5,056 nucleotides of DNA from Pseudoramibacter fermentans (GTDB taxonomy: Bacteria; Bacillota; Clostridia; Eubacteriales; Eubacteriaceae). The position numbers and the translations under genes were made by a program. Of the stretch, positions 1 to 5,056 are shown in pieces; position 1 is the first letter of the stretch; each line of letters opens with the position of its first letter. The notes under the pieces were generated by a model. It was not told where the DNA came from, did not search any database, and was given only the letters and a program-made list of their open reading frames with translations. The stretch covers positions 1 through 5,056 of the forward strand of contig VOGB01000024.1 in assembly GCA_009493725.1 (NCBI GenBank), written 5' to 3'.

Positions 1-72
1 CGAAGAAATGGAACGCTCTTCGGCTTTTCGGTGTCTACTGAAATCAAGGTATTAATGGGAATAACAGCCTAA
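1..72 (+). CDS. IS6-family transposase, C-terminal fragment
   Basis: Frame 1 reads RRNGTLFGFSVSTEIKVLMGITA and then stops at TAA (70-72). This matches my memory of the C-terminus of IS6-family DDE transposases from lactic acid bacteria. Only the last 23 residues are present; the catalytic DDE core and the start lie upstream of the window. The full protein would carry out replicative (cointegrate) transposition of the flanking element. Identification rests on the C-terminal sequence together with the matching IS tip 37 bases after the stop. A mirror copy lies at 4985-5056. Confidence 0.82.
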   Translation, partial: RRNGTLFGFSVSTEIKVLMGITA

Positions 73-126
73 GATATTTGGAGTTCAGAGAGGGCTCGTT
101 TGATTTTCAAACTTCGCAACAGAACC
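1..126 (+). mobile_element. Right end of an IS6-family insertion sequence (partial)
   Basis: This is the transposase-3' end of an IS6-family element; the rest lies outside the window. The outer tip (109-126) is the complement of GGTTCTGTTGCGAAGTTT, close to the GGTTCTGTTGCAAAGTTT tip recalled for ISS1/IS1216-type elements. Bases 1-72 encode the transposase C-terminus and 73-126 are the non-coding tail. The same sequence occurs inverted at 4931-5056 without a mismatch. The element boundary at 126 is inferred from the conserved tip; base 127 also matches the other copy, probably by chance. The 8 bp inside the two copies differ, so they are not two ends of one simple insertion. Confidence 0.88.
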
Positions 127-129
127 ACA

Positions 130-158
130 TTGCAATTAAGCGGAGTAAATTGTATAAT
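130..158 (+). promoter_or_regulatory. Candidate sigma-70-type promoter for the SMR gene
   Basis: TTGCAA (130-135) and a perfect TATAAT (153-158) are separated by 17 bp, the ideal spacing. Transcription would start near 164-166 and run through the 193-236 hairpin into the SMR gene. The -35 box begins 3 bp outside the IS6 end, so this promoter belongs to the flanking DNA rather than being a hybrid with the IS. Not experimentally known. Confidence 0.65.
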
Positions 159-192
159 AAAAAATATATGAATAGCTGGGTTGTGGCTAGCT

Positions 193-236
193 AAAAAACG
201 CCGACTAATGAATTTTTTCATTTTTGTCGTTTTTTT
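193..236 (+). promoter_or_regulatory. Leader hairpin with U-run upstream of the SMR gene
   Basis: The outer arms AAAAAACGCCGAC (193-205) and GTCGTTTTTTT (226-236) pair with a bulge of about three bases on the left. The loop holds a second arm pair, AATGAA (207-212) with TTCATT (217-222). A T-run follows the stem directly. The layout resembles a weak intrinsic terminator or attenuator lying between the promoter and the ribosome binding site at 252-260. The stem is mostly A:T and bulged, so it may be only moderately stable. I see no conserved guanidine (ykkC-type) riboswitch sequence in it. The regulatory role is inference. Confidence 0.35.
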
Positions 237-251
237 TCGTTATAAAAAAAA

Positions 252-260
252 AGGTAGGTG
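252..260 (+). promoter_or_regulatory. Ribosome binding site that fixes the SMR start
   Basis: AGGTAGGTG ends 7 bases before the ATG at 268. It favours this ATG over the TTG at 181, which opens the same frame but has no purine-rich site before it. The TTG start would add a 29-residue basic extension that SMR proteins lack. Confidence 0.7.
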
Positions 261-267
261 TAATTTA

Positions 268-591
268 ATGGGATATATATTTTTGGGGCTCGCGATTCTA
301 GGTGAACTCTTGGGAACGAATTTGTTAAAAGCTTCAAACGGATTCAGTTCGCTTTGGGAAACTGTGGGGTCTTTAGTTTCATACGGTGCAAGTTTTTATT
401 TTTTAGCATTAGCTATGAAAACTATAAACTTGAATGTTGCTTACGCTTTATGGGCTGGCTTAGGAATTGTATTGACAACTGTTTTGGCAGTAGTCGTTTG
501 GAAAGAATCTATTAATCTGAGCAGCGTCTTAGGAATTGTATTAATTTTGTCAGGAGTTGTCGTTTTAAACTTGTATGGTCCTGGTCATTAA
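268..591 (+). CDS. Small multidrug resistance (SMR) family efflux protein
   Basis: This 107-residue protein has the usual SMR length and four membrane segments (about residues 2-21, 30-50, 56-77 and 84-103). SMR proteins work as antiparallel dimers in the cytoplasmic membrane and exchange protons for cationic compounds such as quaternary ammonium antiseptics. The key residues are present: the membrane-embedded Glu13 (Glu14 in EmrE), the GTxxLKxSxGF stretch after it, Tyr39, Tyr59, Trp62 and the G64-L65-G66 packing motif. The YALWAGLG motif is closer to the Qac/EmrE drug exporters than to the guanidinium exporters (SugE/Gdx), but the substrate cannot be settled by eye. The gene is intact, has its own promoter and terminator, and shows no partner SMR gene beside it, so a homodimer is likely. 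Its low GC content fits the ATPase fragments better than the IS21 element. Confidence 0.9.
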   Translation: MGYIFLGLAILGELLGTNLLKASNGFSSLWETVGSLVSYGASFYFLALAMKTINLNVAYALWAGLGIVLTTVLAVVVWKESINLSSVLGIVLILSGVVVLNLYGPGH

Positions 592-634
592 ACCAAAATA
601 AAAAACGACTAGCTGTATAAATATTATAATAAAC

Positions 635-658
635 AAAAGGCACCTGGTGTGTCTTTTT
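635..658 (+). terminator. Intrinsic terminator after the SMR gene
   Basis: AAAAGGCAC (635-643) pairs with GTGTCTTTT (649-657) over 9 bp including one G:U pair, with a CTGGT loop and T residues after the stem. It lies 43 bases past the SMR stop codon and isolates the SMR gene as a single-gene unit. Confidence 0.7.
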
Positions 659-709
659 ATTATGCTTAGAATATAAATATTTGAAAACGGGTTAATTAAT
701 TGAAATATT

Positions 710-718
710 TGATATAAT
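710..718 (+). promoter_or_regulatory. Candidate extended -10 element
   Basis: TGATATAAT is an exact extended -10 (TGnTATAAT). No good -35 box lies 16-18 bp upstream, but extended -10 promoters can do without one. It would drive transcription into the ATPase fragment beginning about 720. In such AT-rich sequence a chance match is possible. Confidence 0.35.
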
Positions 719-719
719 A

Positions 720-1170
720 GTGAGTAATTTGATTGCTAAAAGCCTTTGCGTAGACGTTCCAAAAACGTGTACGTCCGATTTACTTTTAGTGAAAGAAAAT
801 GAAAGAATTCCTGCAGATGGCCTTATATTAAGTGAAGCGTTCGTTGATGAGTCAATGATTACTGGTGAAAGCCGAGCAGTCAATAAAAAAACAAATGACC
901 TTGTTTATGGTGGTTCCCTCAATCAAAACCAACCATTTGAGATGAAAGTCACAACCCTTGGAAAAGATTCATTTCTCAATCAAGTGGCCGAATTAGTCAA
1001 GAAAGCCCAAGCTCAAAAATCTAATTTGGAAAATATGGCTGACAGAGTGGCTGGTTACCTTTTCTATGCTGCACTTATTGTCGGTATCTTCTCATTAATT
1101 TTTTGGACAATTAGTTCTAACTTTAGTTTTGCTCTTCTTCTTGCGGTTTCTGTTTTTGTAATTGCATGTC
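720..1170 (+). pseudogene. copB: CopB-type copper P1B ATPase, 5'-truncated N-terminal piece
   Basis: This is one half of a heavy-metal-exporting P1B ATPase. It encodes the actuator domain (KENERIPADG at residues 25-34 and the dephosphorylation motif TGES at 48-51) and then two membrane segments (about 109-131 and 134-150). It ends at the VIAC of the metal-site motif Cys-Pro-His, where the IS21 element enters. Recognisable homology begins near VDVP (about position 750). The His-rich N-terminus, the first four membrane helices and the start of the actuator domain are missing. The GTG at 720 has no ribosome binding site and is only a formal start; the frame is open back to 696. Translation would continue into the IS and stop at 1272-1274. 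The CPH motif indicates copper rather than zinc or cadmium. Non-functional as it stands; the assignment of the family is firm. Confidence 0.9.
1167..1170 (+). repeat. Target-site duplication TGTC, left copy
   Basis: TGTC here is repeated at 3971-3974 directly outside the two ends of the IS21-family element. Removing the element and one copy restores the reading ATT GCA TGT CCA CAC, that is Ile-Ala-Cys-Pro-His, in frame. The direct repeat can be read as up to CATGTC (6 bp), but the 4-bp reading leaves perfect TG...CA ends as expected for IS21. Confidence 0.88.
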
Positions 1171-1260
1171 TGAAGGCGGCCACCGGATGTTACCACTTGT
1201 GCCATGAATGTTGCCACCCTTGGTCACCGAAGTTACCACCAAGTGCCAGCATGTTACCAT
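1171..1260 (+). repeat. IS21 left end with four phased transposase-site repeats
   Basis: After the 26-bp terminal repeat, the core GTTACCAC recurs at 1189-1196, 1210-1217 (GTTGCCAC), 1232-1239 and 1253-1260 (GTTACCAT), at steps of 21, 22 and 21 bp. This is two helical turns, so all cores face the same side of the DNA. IS21-family ends are known to contain multiple repeats that bind IstA; assigning that role to these repeats is inference. Confidence 0.8.
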
Positions 1261-1288
1261 TTAGAAATCAATAAACCTTCGATATACT
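1260..1288 (+). promoter_or_regulatory. Possible istA promoter
   Basis: TATACT (1283-1288) lies 17 bp after TTTAGA (1260-1265), which matches TTGACA at four of six positions. It is weak, but it is the best-spaced pair between the left end and istA. The -35 box touches the innermost end repeat, so transposase bound there could repress its own promoter; that is speculation. Confidence 0.3.
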
Positions 1289-1327
1289 TTGAATACGCAT
1301 GTAGTAAGCGCGTACATCAAATATATC

Positions 1328-1332
1328 GGAGG
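1328..1332 (+). promoter_or_regulatory. istA ribosome binding site
   Basis: GGAGG lies 8 bases before the ATG at 1341 and confirms that start. Confidence 0.8.
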
Positions 1333-1340
1333 TTTTTGTT

Positions 1341-2906
1341 ATGGCGATTCAGTTTCGCAAGATCTTGGAACTTGCCCCAGATCATAGCCAACGCAGCATT
1401 GCCGCAAGCACTGGGCATTCCCGCCGCAAGATAAAGGAGGTAATCGAACGGGCTAAGCAAATTGAACTTACGCTGCCAATTGACCCAGCGTTGACTGATG
1501 CACAACTGGGCAGAATCTTATTTCCGGAGCTTTTACCTGAAACAACCGGACGTGAGATACCCAATTTTGAGTATATGCATGAGGAACTAGGCAAGAAGAA
1601 CGTCACCCTGTCCTTGTTGTACTATGAGTATCAAACTAGTTGCCGAGACTCTGGCAAGATACCATATTCGTATCGCTCTTACTGTCGGATGTATACAACG
1701 TTTGCACAGAAGTACAAAGCAACGATGCGTATTCGTCGCAAACCCGGTGAGCTAATGGAAGTGGATTGGGCCGGTTCCACCTTGACGGTGATTGACGCAG
1801 ATACTGGTGAGAAACTAACTGCATACCTTTATCTTGCAGTTCTTCCGAGCAGTCAATATGGCTATTGTGAGGCCTTCTTGAGCATGACCATGCCAGACTG
1901 GATTCGTGGTCACGTGCATGCGTATGAATACTTCGGTGGCGTTACCGAGATTCTCGTCTCAGACAACCTGAAGACAGGTGTCAGCAGTCACACGAAATTT
2001 GATCCTGTCCTAAATCCAGTTTATCGAGATATGGCAGAACACTACGGTACTGTCGTCATGCCAGCACGAGTACGCCGGCCAAAAGATAAACCAAAGGTCG
2101 AAGGCACAGTTAAGGCACTTTCGACATGGGTGATCGCAGCCTTGAGGAACCAACGGTTCTTCACGTTAGACGAATTAAATCAGGCCGTTTGGTCGAAGTT
2201 GCGGGACTTTAACCAACGGCCATTTACTAAGACATATAAAGCATGCCGAAATCGAGAAGAAGGTTTCAATACAGAAGAAAAGTTTGCCCTTCATCAACTT
2301 CCGGCCACACCGTTTGAGATGGCAGCATGGAAAATCGCTACCGTACAACCAGACTACCACATCTTAGTGGATCGGATGTTTTATTCAGTGCCATTTCAAT
2401 ATATTGGCAGTCAAGTCGATGTTCGCCTGACGAGTACCTTAATCGAGGTCTTCTTCAAGGATAGCCGGATTGCCTCACATGCAAGACTATATGGTCGCAG
2501 AGAACAATTCTCGACCAATCAAGAGCATATGCCTGAGGCGCATAAGCTGTACGTTTCACATACACCAGAATCAAGCCGTAACTGGGCACTTTCAGTTGGC
2601 GAACACGTCAACACTGTCGTCGATTATCTTCTTAATCACATGCCTGAACGCCAAGCGTTGCATAAAATTTTGAGTCTTCAAAAACTTGGCAAGAAATATG
2701 GAGCAAGTCAACTGGAAGAAGCATGTGCGGAAGTTGAAAAGGTCGCTCAAGTCCCAACAGTGCGGATCATTGAGCGGGTTCTGATTAATCGCAAGAAGAC
2801 CTCTTCAACTACGCAGATAGAAAAGCAGTCAACAGAAGACTACGGTTTCACCCGTGGTGCAGAATACTTTGGGAGGATCACTAATGATCAATCAAGAAAC
2901 GACTAG
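1341..2906 (+). CDS. istA: IS21-family transposase IstA
   Basis: This 521-residue DDE-type transposase catalyses strand transfer of the element; the length is typical of IstA. A helix-turn-helix DNA-binding region (about residues 14-40, SQRSIAASTGHSRRKIKEVI) is followed by the family's YYEYQ...YSYRSYCR region (94-117). The integrase core spans about 133-255, with candidate catalytic residues Asp142 (MEVDWAG), Asp208 (LVSDNLKTG) and Glu254 (KPKVEGTV). A C-terminal beta-barrel like that of Mu transposase follows at about 340-400 (YHILVDRMFYSVP). The frame is uninterrupted from ATG to stop. Its 3' end overlaps istB by 23 bases, so the two genes form one operon. The D-D-E assignment is by motif, not by alignment. 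Confidence 0.95.
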   Translation: MAIQFRKILELAPDHSQRSIAASTGHSRRKIKEVIERAKQIELTLPIDPALTDAQLGRILFPELLPETTGREIPNFEYMHEELGKKNVTLSLLYYEYQTSCRDSGKIPYSYRSYCRMYTTFAQKYKATMRIRRKPGELMEVDWAGSTLTVIDADTGEKLTAYLYLAVLPSSQYGYCEAFLSMTMPDWIRGHVHAYEYFGGVTEILVSDNLKTGVSSHTKFDPVLNPVYRDMAEHYGTVVMPARVRRPKDKPKVEGTVKALSTWVIAALRNQRFFTLDELNQAVWSKLRDFNQRPFTKTYKACRNREEGFNTEEKFALHQLPATPFEMAAWKIATVQPDYHILVDRMFYSVPFQYIGSQVDVRLTSTLIEVFFKDSRIASHARLYGRREQFSTNQEHMPEAHKLYVSHTPESSRNWALSVGEHVNTVVDYLLNHMPERQALHKILSLQKLGKKYGASQLEEACAEVEKVAQVPTVRIIERVLINRKKTSSTTQIEKQSTEDYGFTRGAEYFGRITNDQSRND

Positions 2907-3639
2907 AAAGTTACACGAAATGCGACTCACGTCGATGATCGAAGCACTATCATCACAGGAACATAACGAGAACATTCGTCAGATGAGCTTTGAAGACCGC
3001 CTCGAGTTACTCGTTGATATTGCCTACAACACTCGACAAAACAACAAACTGGAGCGGTTGATCAAAGATGCTGGGTTTAGCACAACCGCGCCTTCTATTA
3101 GCAACATAGACTATCAACCAGATCGACAACTGAATCAAGATGTCATTAACAAGCTGGCGACAGGCGCCTACATCAAAGCCCATCACAATGTGCTGATTAT
3201 GGGTGCTTCCGGAAATGGTAAGACTTGGTTAGCAACGGCATTGGGAATCGCAGCTTGTAGGCAATTCTATAAGGTTAGGTATGTCCGTTTGCCGGAGTTA
3301 CTTGACGACCTATTGGTCGCTAAAAACGAAGTAAATGGTGACTTCAAGAAAATCCTAGTAAAATATGGCAAGTATGATCTCTTGATTATTGATGAATGGC
3401 TATTGACGCCAGTTTCCCAGGAGCAAGCCACCTTCATCCTTGAATTGATGGAACGTCGAGCAGGCCAACGGGCTACGATCTTCTGTTCACAGTTCGGGCC
3501 GATGGCCTGGCATGAAAAGCTTGGACAATCACAGATTGCGGATGCCATCTTGGATCGAATCGTGCACACGGCGTATCACATTGAAATTGATGGAAAGAAG
3601 TCTATGCGTGAACGATATGGAATTGGAGGCCAATTATGA
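2884..3639 (+). CDS. istB: IS21-family helper ATPase IstB
   Basis: IstB is a DnaC/DnaA-like AAA+ ATPase that assembles on target DNA and stimulates IstA. The protein has 251 residues, the usual family size. Walker A is GASGNGKT at 107-114 and Walker B is DLLIIDE at 165-171. A sensor-like FCSQF follows at 200-204, and the family's closing segment ADAILDRIVH...SMRERY lies at 219-245. I chose the ATG at 2884 over the in-frame one at 2854 because GGGAGG (2871-2876) sits 7 bases before it and the family N-terminus begins at about this point. It starts inside the 3' end of istA and ends in an ATGA overlap with the next gene, so all three genes are likely translated from one message. Confidence 0.95.
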   Translation: MINQETTRKLHEMRLTSMIEALSSQEHNENIRQMSFEDRLELLVDIAYNTRQNNKLERLIKDAGFSTTAPSISNIDYQPDRQLNQDVINKLATGAYIKAHHNVLIMGASGNGKTWLATALGIAACRQFYKVRYVRLPELLDDLLVAKNEVNGDFKKILVKYGKYDLLIIDEWLLTPVSQEQATFILELMERRAGQRATIFCSQFGPMAWHEKLGQSQIADAILDRIVHTAYHIEIDGKKSMRERYGIGGQL

Positions 3640-3836
3640 TCTCAGAAGCAGTTCAACGTCGCGTCGCCAGCTACTACATGGAAAGCAAGCTGACTGAGGA
3701 ACAATTAAATGAACTCGAAAGTGCACTCGTAGACGCAATCTGGTTTAGTGACGAGCACATCAGCGAAGATGAGCTCGTCAGAATCGGCGTAAAGCTGATC
3801 AATAAATTCTTAGAGGAAGATGCCGAAAAGCCATAG
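3636..3836 (+). CDS. Third gene of the IS21 element, 66 residues, function unknown
   Basis: I do not recognise this protein. It is small, acidic and looks mostly helical: a short basic patch (about residues 5-15, EAVQRRVASYY) is followed by an acidic, leucine-rich part (18-63). There are no Cys residues, no signal peptide and no membrane segment. It is very likely translated: GGAGG at 3625-3629 is 6 bases before the ATG, and the ATG overlaps the istB stop in the four bases ATGA (3636-3639), typical of coupled genes. A hairpin follows ten bases after its stop. Being inside the ends of the element and in its operon suggests a role in transposition, its control, or complex stability with IstA or IstB. 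That role is inference from position only. Confidence 0.75.
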   Translation: MISEAVQRRVASYYMESKLTEEQLNELESALVDAIWFSDEHISEDELVRIGVKLINKFLEEDAEKP

Positions 3837-3845
3837 AATGAACGG

Positions 3846-3879
3846 TGCCCACCGACGATACTTGCCGGTGGGCATTCTT
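3846..3879 (+). terminator. Probable terminator of the IS21 operon
   Basis: TGCCCACCG (3846-3854) pairs perfectly with CGGTGGGCA (3866-3874), a 9-bp GC-rich stem with an 11-base loop, followed by a short T-rich run TTCTT. The U-tract is weak. It lies 10 bases after the third gene and just before the first right-end repeat, so it would stop IS transcription entering the ATPase fragment. Confidence 0.6.
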
Positions 3880-3970
3880 GTGGTAACTTTGATGGCAATG
3901 AGTGGTAACATCCATGACCGAAGGTGGCAACATGTTTGGCAGAGGTGGTAACATCCGGTGGCCGCCTTCA
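3880..3970 (-). repeat. IS21 right end with four phased transposase-site repeats
   Basis: Read inward on the minus strand, the core GTTACCAC occurs at 3952-3945, 3931-3924 (GTTGCCAC), 3909-3902 and 3887-3880, at steps of 21, 22 and 22 bp. The order, including the single GTTGCCAC in second place, mirrors the left end. The two ends align without gaps over roughly 65 bp beyond the 26-bp perfect part. Confidence 0.8.
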
Positions 3971-3974
3971 TGTC
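3971..3974 (+). repeat. Target-site duplication TGTC, right copy
   Basis: This is the second copy of the TGTC found at 1167-1170. It directly follows the CA end of the IS21 element and precedes CACACGC of the ATPase CPH motif. Confidence 0.88.
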
Positions 3975-4930
3975 CACACGCTTTAGGTCTTGCGGTTCCA
4001 CTTGTTGTTTCTCGCTTAACCAGTATTTCTGCTAAAAATGGTTTATTAATTCAGAACAGAACCTCTTTGGAAAAAATAAATACAATTAAATATGCCTTAA
4101 TGGATAAAACAGGAACATTAACTGACGGTAATTTTATTGTCCGTAATGTTATTAATTTTACTGATGAAACAGACATTCTCCAAATCATGGCAGCACTTGA
4201 AGGAAGTTCCACTCACCCGATTGCTCAATCAATCGTTTCAGCTGCTAAACCTCTTGAAAATCTAAAAGTTGAAGCGGTTGAAAATATTCCAGGAGTTGGA
4301 ATTAAAGGGCAAGTTAATCAAAACTTTTATCAAATTGTTAACTATAAATATCTTCGTGAAAATCAACTTTCTTATGATGAACAAAAGATTGCTCAATATT
4401 TAGATTTAGGTTTAACTGTATCTTTCCTAATCAATGAACAACAAGATGTTTTAGGATTTATTGCCTTAGGAGATTCTCCTAAAGCAGACGCGAAAGCCTT
4501 TATTAATGGTTTATTAGCCCAAGGAATTACCCCTGTTATGCTCACGGGTGATAATAAAGAAACTGCTCAAAAAATTGCTAGTGCACTAAATATTCCCGAA
4601 TTTAGAGCGGAATTAAAACCTGAAGATAAAGCAGAAATTGTGAAAGAATACCAAAAGAAAGCCGGCGTTCTTTTCATTGGTGATGGTGTCAATGATTCCC
4701 CAGCTCTTGCAACTGCTACGATTGGTTTTGCGATTGGAGCAGGAACTTCGGTTGCTATCAGTACCGCTGATGTCGTCCTAGTTAACTCCAATCCAAGTGA
4801 CGTCCTGGATATGATTAATATCTCCAAACGTATGCTTAGAAAAATGAAACAAAACCTCTGGTTTGGAGCAGGCTATAACATCATTGCTATTCCTGTTGCA
4901 GCGGGTATTCTTTATCCATTTACAGGGATT
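3971..4930 (+). pseudogene. copB: CopB-type copper P1B ATPase, C-terminal piece, 3'-truncated
   Basis: This continues the ATPase of 720-1170 in the same frame once the IS21 element is removed. From the start it shows the CPH metal motif with HALGLAVPL, the phosphorylation motif DKTGTLT (Asp codon at 4103-4105), the nucleotide-binding HP pair (SSTHPIA), GVGIKG, the hinge TGDN, GDGVNDSPAL and the membrane helix NLWFGAGYNIIAIPVAAGIL. The catalytic and nucleotide domains are therefore complete. The end is lost: homology stops at YPFTGI where the IS6 copy begins. Reading continues into the IS for about 13 foreign residues to TGA (4970-4972), replacing the last membrane helix. Upstream, the frame is open through the IS21 right end back to a GTG at 3902, with ATGs at 3914 and 3932. 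No function is expected without the membrane and actuator parts. Confidence 0.92.
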
Positions 4931-5056
4931 GGTTCTGTTGCGAAGTTTGAAAATCAAACGAGCCCTCTCTGAACTCCAAATATCTTAGGCTGTTATTCCC
5001 ATTAATACCTTGATTTCAGTAGACACCGAAAAGCCGAAGAGCGTTCCATTTCTTCG
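4931..5056 (-). mobile_element. Right end of a second IS6-family copy, inverted (partial)
   Basis: This is the exact reverse complement of 1-126 and begins with the tip GGTTCTGTTGCGAAGTTT (4931-4948). It truncates the copper ATPase gene. Its transposase fragment reads toward the window interior on the minus strand, so the two IS6 copies face each other with their right ends inward. The remainder lies beyond the window. Confidence 0.88.
4985..5056 (-). CDS. IS6-family transposase, C-terminal fragment (second copy)
   Basis: This is the mirror of the fragment at 1-72: the same last 23 codons and TAA stop, read on the minus strand. The N-terminal and catalytic parts lie outside the window. Confidence 0.82.
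   Translation of the reverse strand, partial: RRNGTLFGFSVSTEIKVLMGITA

Larger units (their letters stand above)
1171..3970 (+). mobile_element. Complete IS21-family insertion sequence (2,800 bp)
   Basis: The element is bounded by perfect 26-bp inverted repeats (1171-1196 and 3945-3970) beginning 5'-TG and ending CA-3', and by a 4-bp target duplication. These traits, together with the overlapping istA-istB gene pair, define the IS21 family. Imperfect end similarity continues to about 90 bp on both sides. It also carries a third gene (3636-3836) and a hairpin at 3846-3874. All three genes are open, so the element looks potentially active, and the clean duplication suggests a recent simple insertion. 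By eye its GC content is clearly higher than that of the ATPase gene it entered, pointing to a different source. I cannot name the specific IS. Confidence 0.93.

Noticed and set aside
181..267. Longer SMR protein starting at TTG 181
   Set aside because: The extra 29 residues are basic and unlike the family, there is no ribosome binding site before 181, and the ATG at 268 has one.
127..267. Guanidine (ykkC-type) riboswitch upstream of the SMR gene
   Set aside because: Such riboswitches precede some SMR genes, but I see none of their conserved blocks or paired ACGR loops here.
692..883. 63-codon minus-strand open frame over the ATPase fragment
   Set aside because: It is antisense to clear ATPase coding sequence, has no family resemblance and no convincing ribosome binding site.
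1171..1260. CRISPR-like array because of the 21-22-bp periodic repeats
   Set aside because: The repeats are 8-bp cores that lie inside IS21 ends and are mirrored at the other end; there are no cas genes and no spacer-sized units.
1170..1274. Cys/His-rich tail (GCYHLCHECCH) on the 5' ATPase piece, looking like a metal-binding motif
   Set aside because: It is encoded by the IS21 terminal repeats read in one frame; the Cys and His codons come from the GTTACCAC-type cores, so it is a chance product of the insertion.
1294..1318. Two alternative short stems (TACGC/GCGTA and ATGTA/TACAT) before istA
   Set aside because: Both are only 5 bp and mutually exclusive; too weak to call a regulatory structure.
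2854..2883. Earlier ATG for istB at 2854
   Set aside because: The ATG at 2884 has GGGAGG at the right distance and gives the usual IstB N-terminus; the extra 10 residues would lie deeper inside istA.
3267..3569. 100-codon minus-strand open frame inside istB
   Set aside because: It is the complement of well-recognised IstB coding sequence including the Walker B region, with no homology of its own that I can see.

Overview
This 5,056-base window looks like an accessory, probably plasmid-borne, segment from a lactic acid bacterium (Lactobacillales). The pointers are AT-rich genes with strong GGAGG-type ribosome binding sites, the C-terminal end of an IS6-family transposase whose terminal repeat resembles ISS1/IS1216, and a copper-type P1B ATPase with a CPH motif like Enterococcus/Lactobacillus CopB. 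Host and replicon are inferences; nothing here fixes the species.

Layout. Bases 1-126 and 4931-5056 are the same IS6-family right end in opposite orientations, each carrying the last 23 codons of a transposase and pointing inward. The identical stretch is 127 bases long, so the window probably ends at repeat nodes of a short-read assembly. Inside the left copy are a likely promoter (130-158), a leader with a bulged hairpin (193-236), an intact 107-residue small multidrug resistance (SMR) efflux gene (268-591) and its terminator (635-658). A broken CopB-type ATPase gene follows. Its 5' piece (720-1170) starts inside the actuator domain, and its 3' piece (3971-4930) is cut before the end by the right-hand IS6 copy.

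The two ATPase pieces are separated by a complete 2,800-bp IS21-family element (1171-3970). It has perfect 26-bp terminal inverted repeats, TG...CA ends and a 4-bp TGTC target duplication, and it split the Cys codon of the CPH motif from its Pro codon. It carries istA (transposase) and istB (AAA+ helper ATPase), followed by a 66-codon third gene of unknown function that is translationally coupled to istB. Each end holds four phased copies of an 8-bp core, spaced 21-22 bp, which are probably transposase binding sites.

How it works together. The only intact non-transposition function is the SMR exporter. The copper ATPase is dead three times over: 5' truncated, split by IS21, and 3' truncated by IS6. 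The window reads as a resistance region worn down by successive insertions. The least explained parts are the third IS21 gene and the SMR leader structure.
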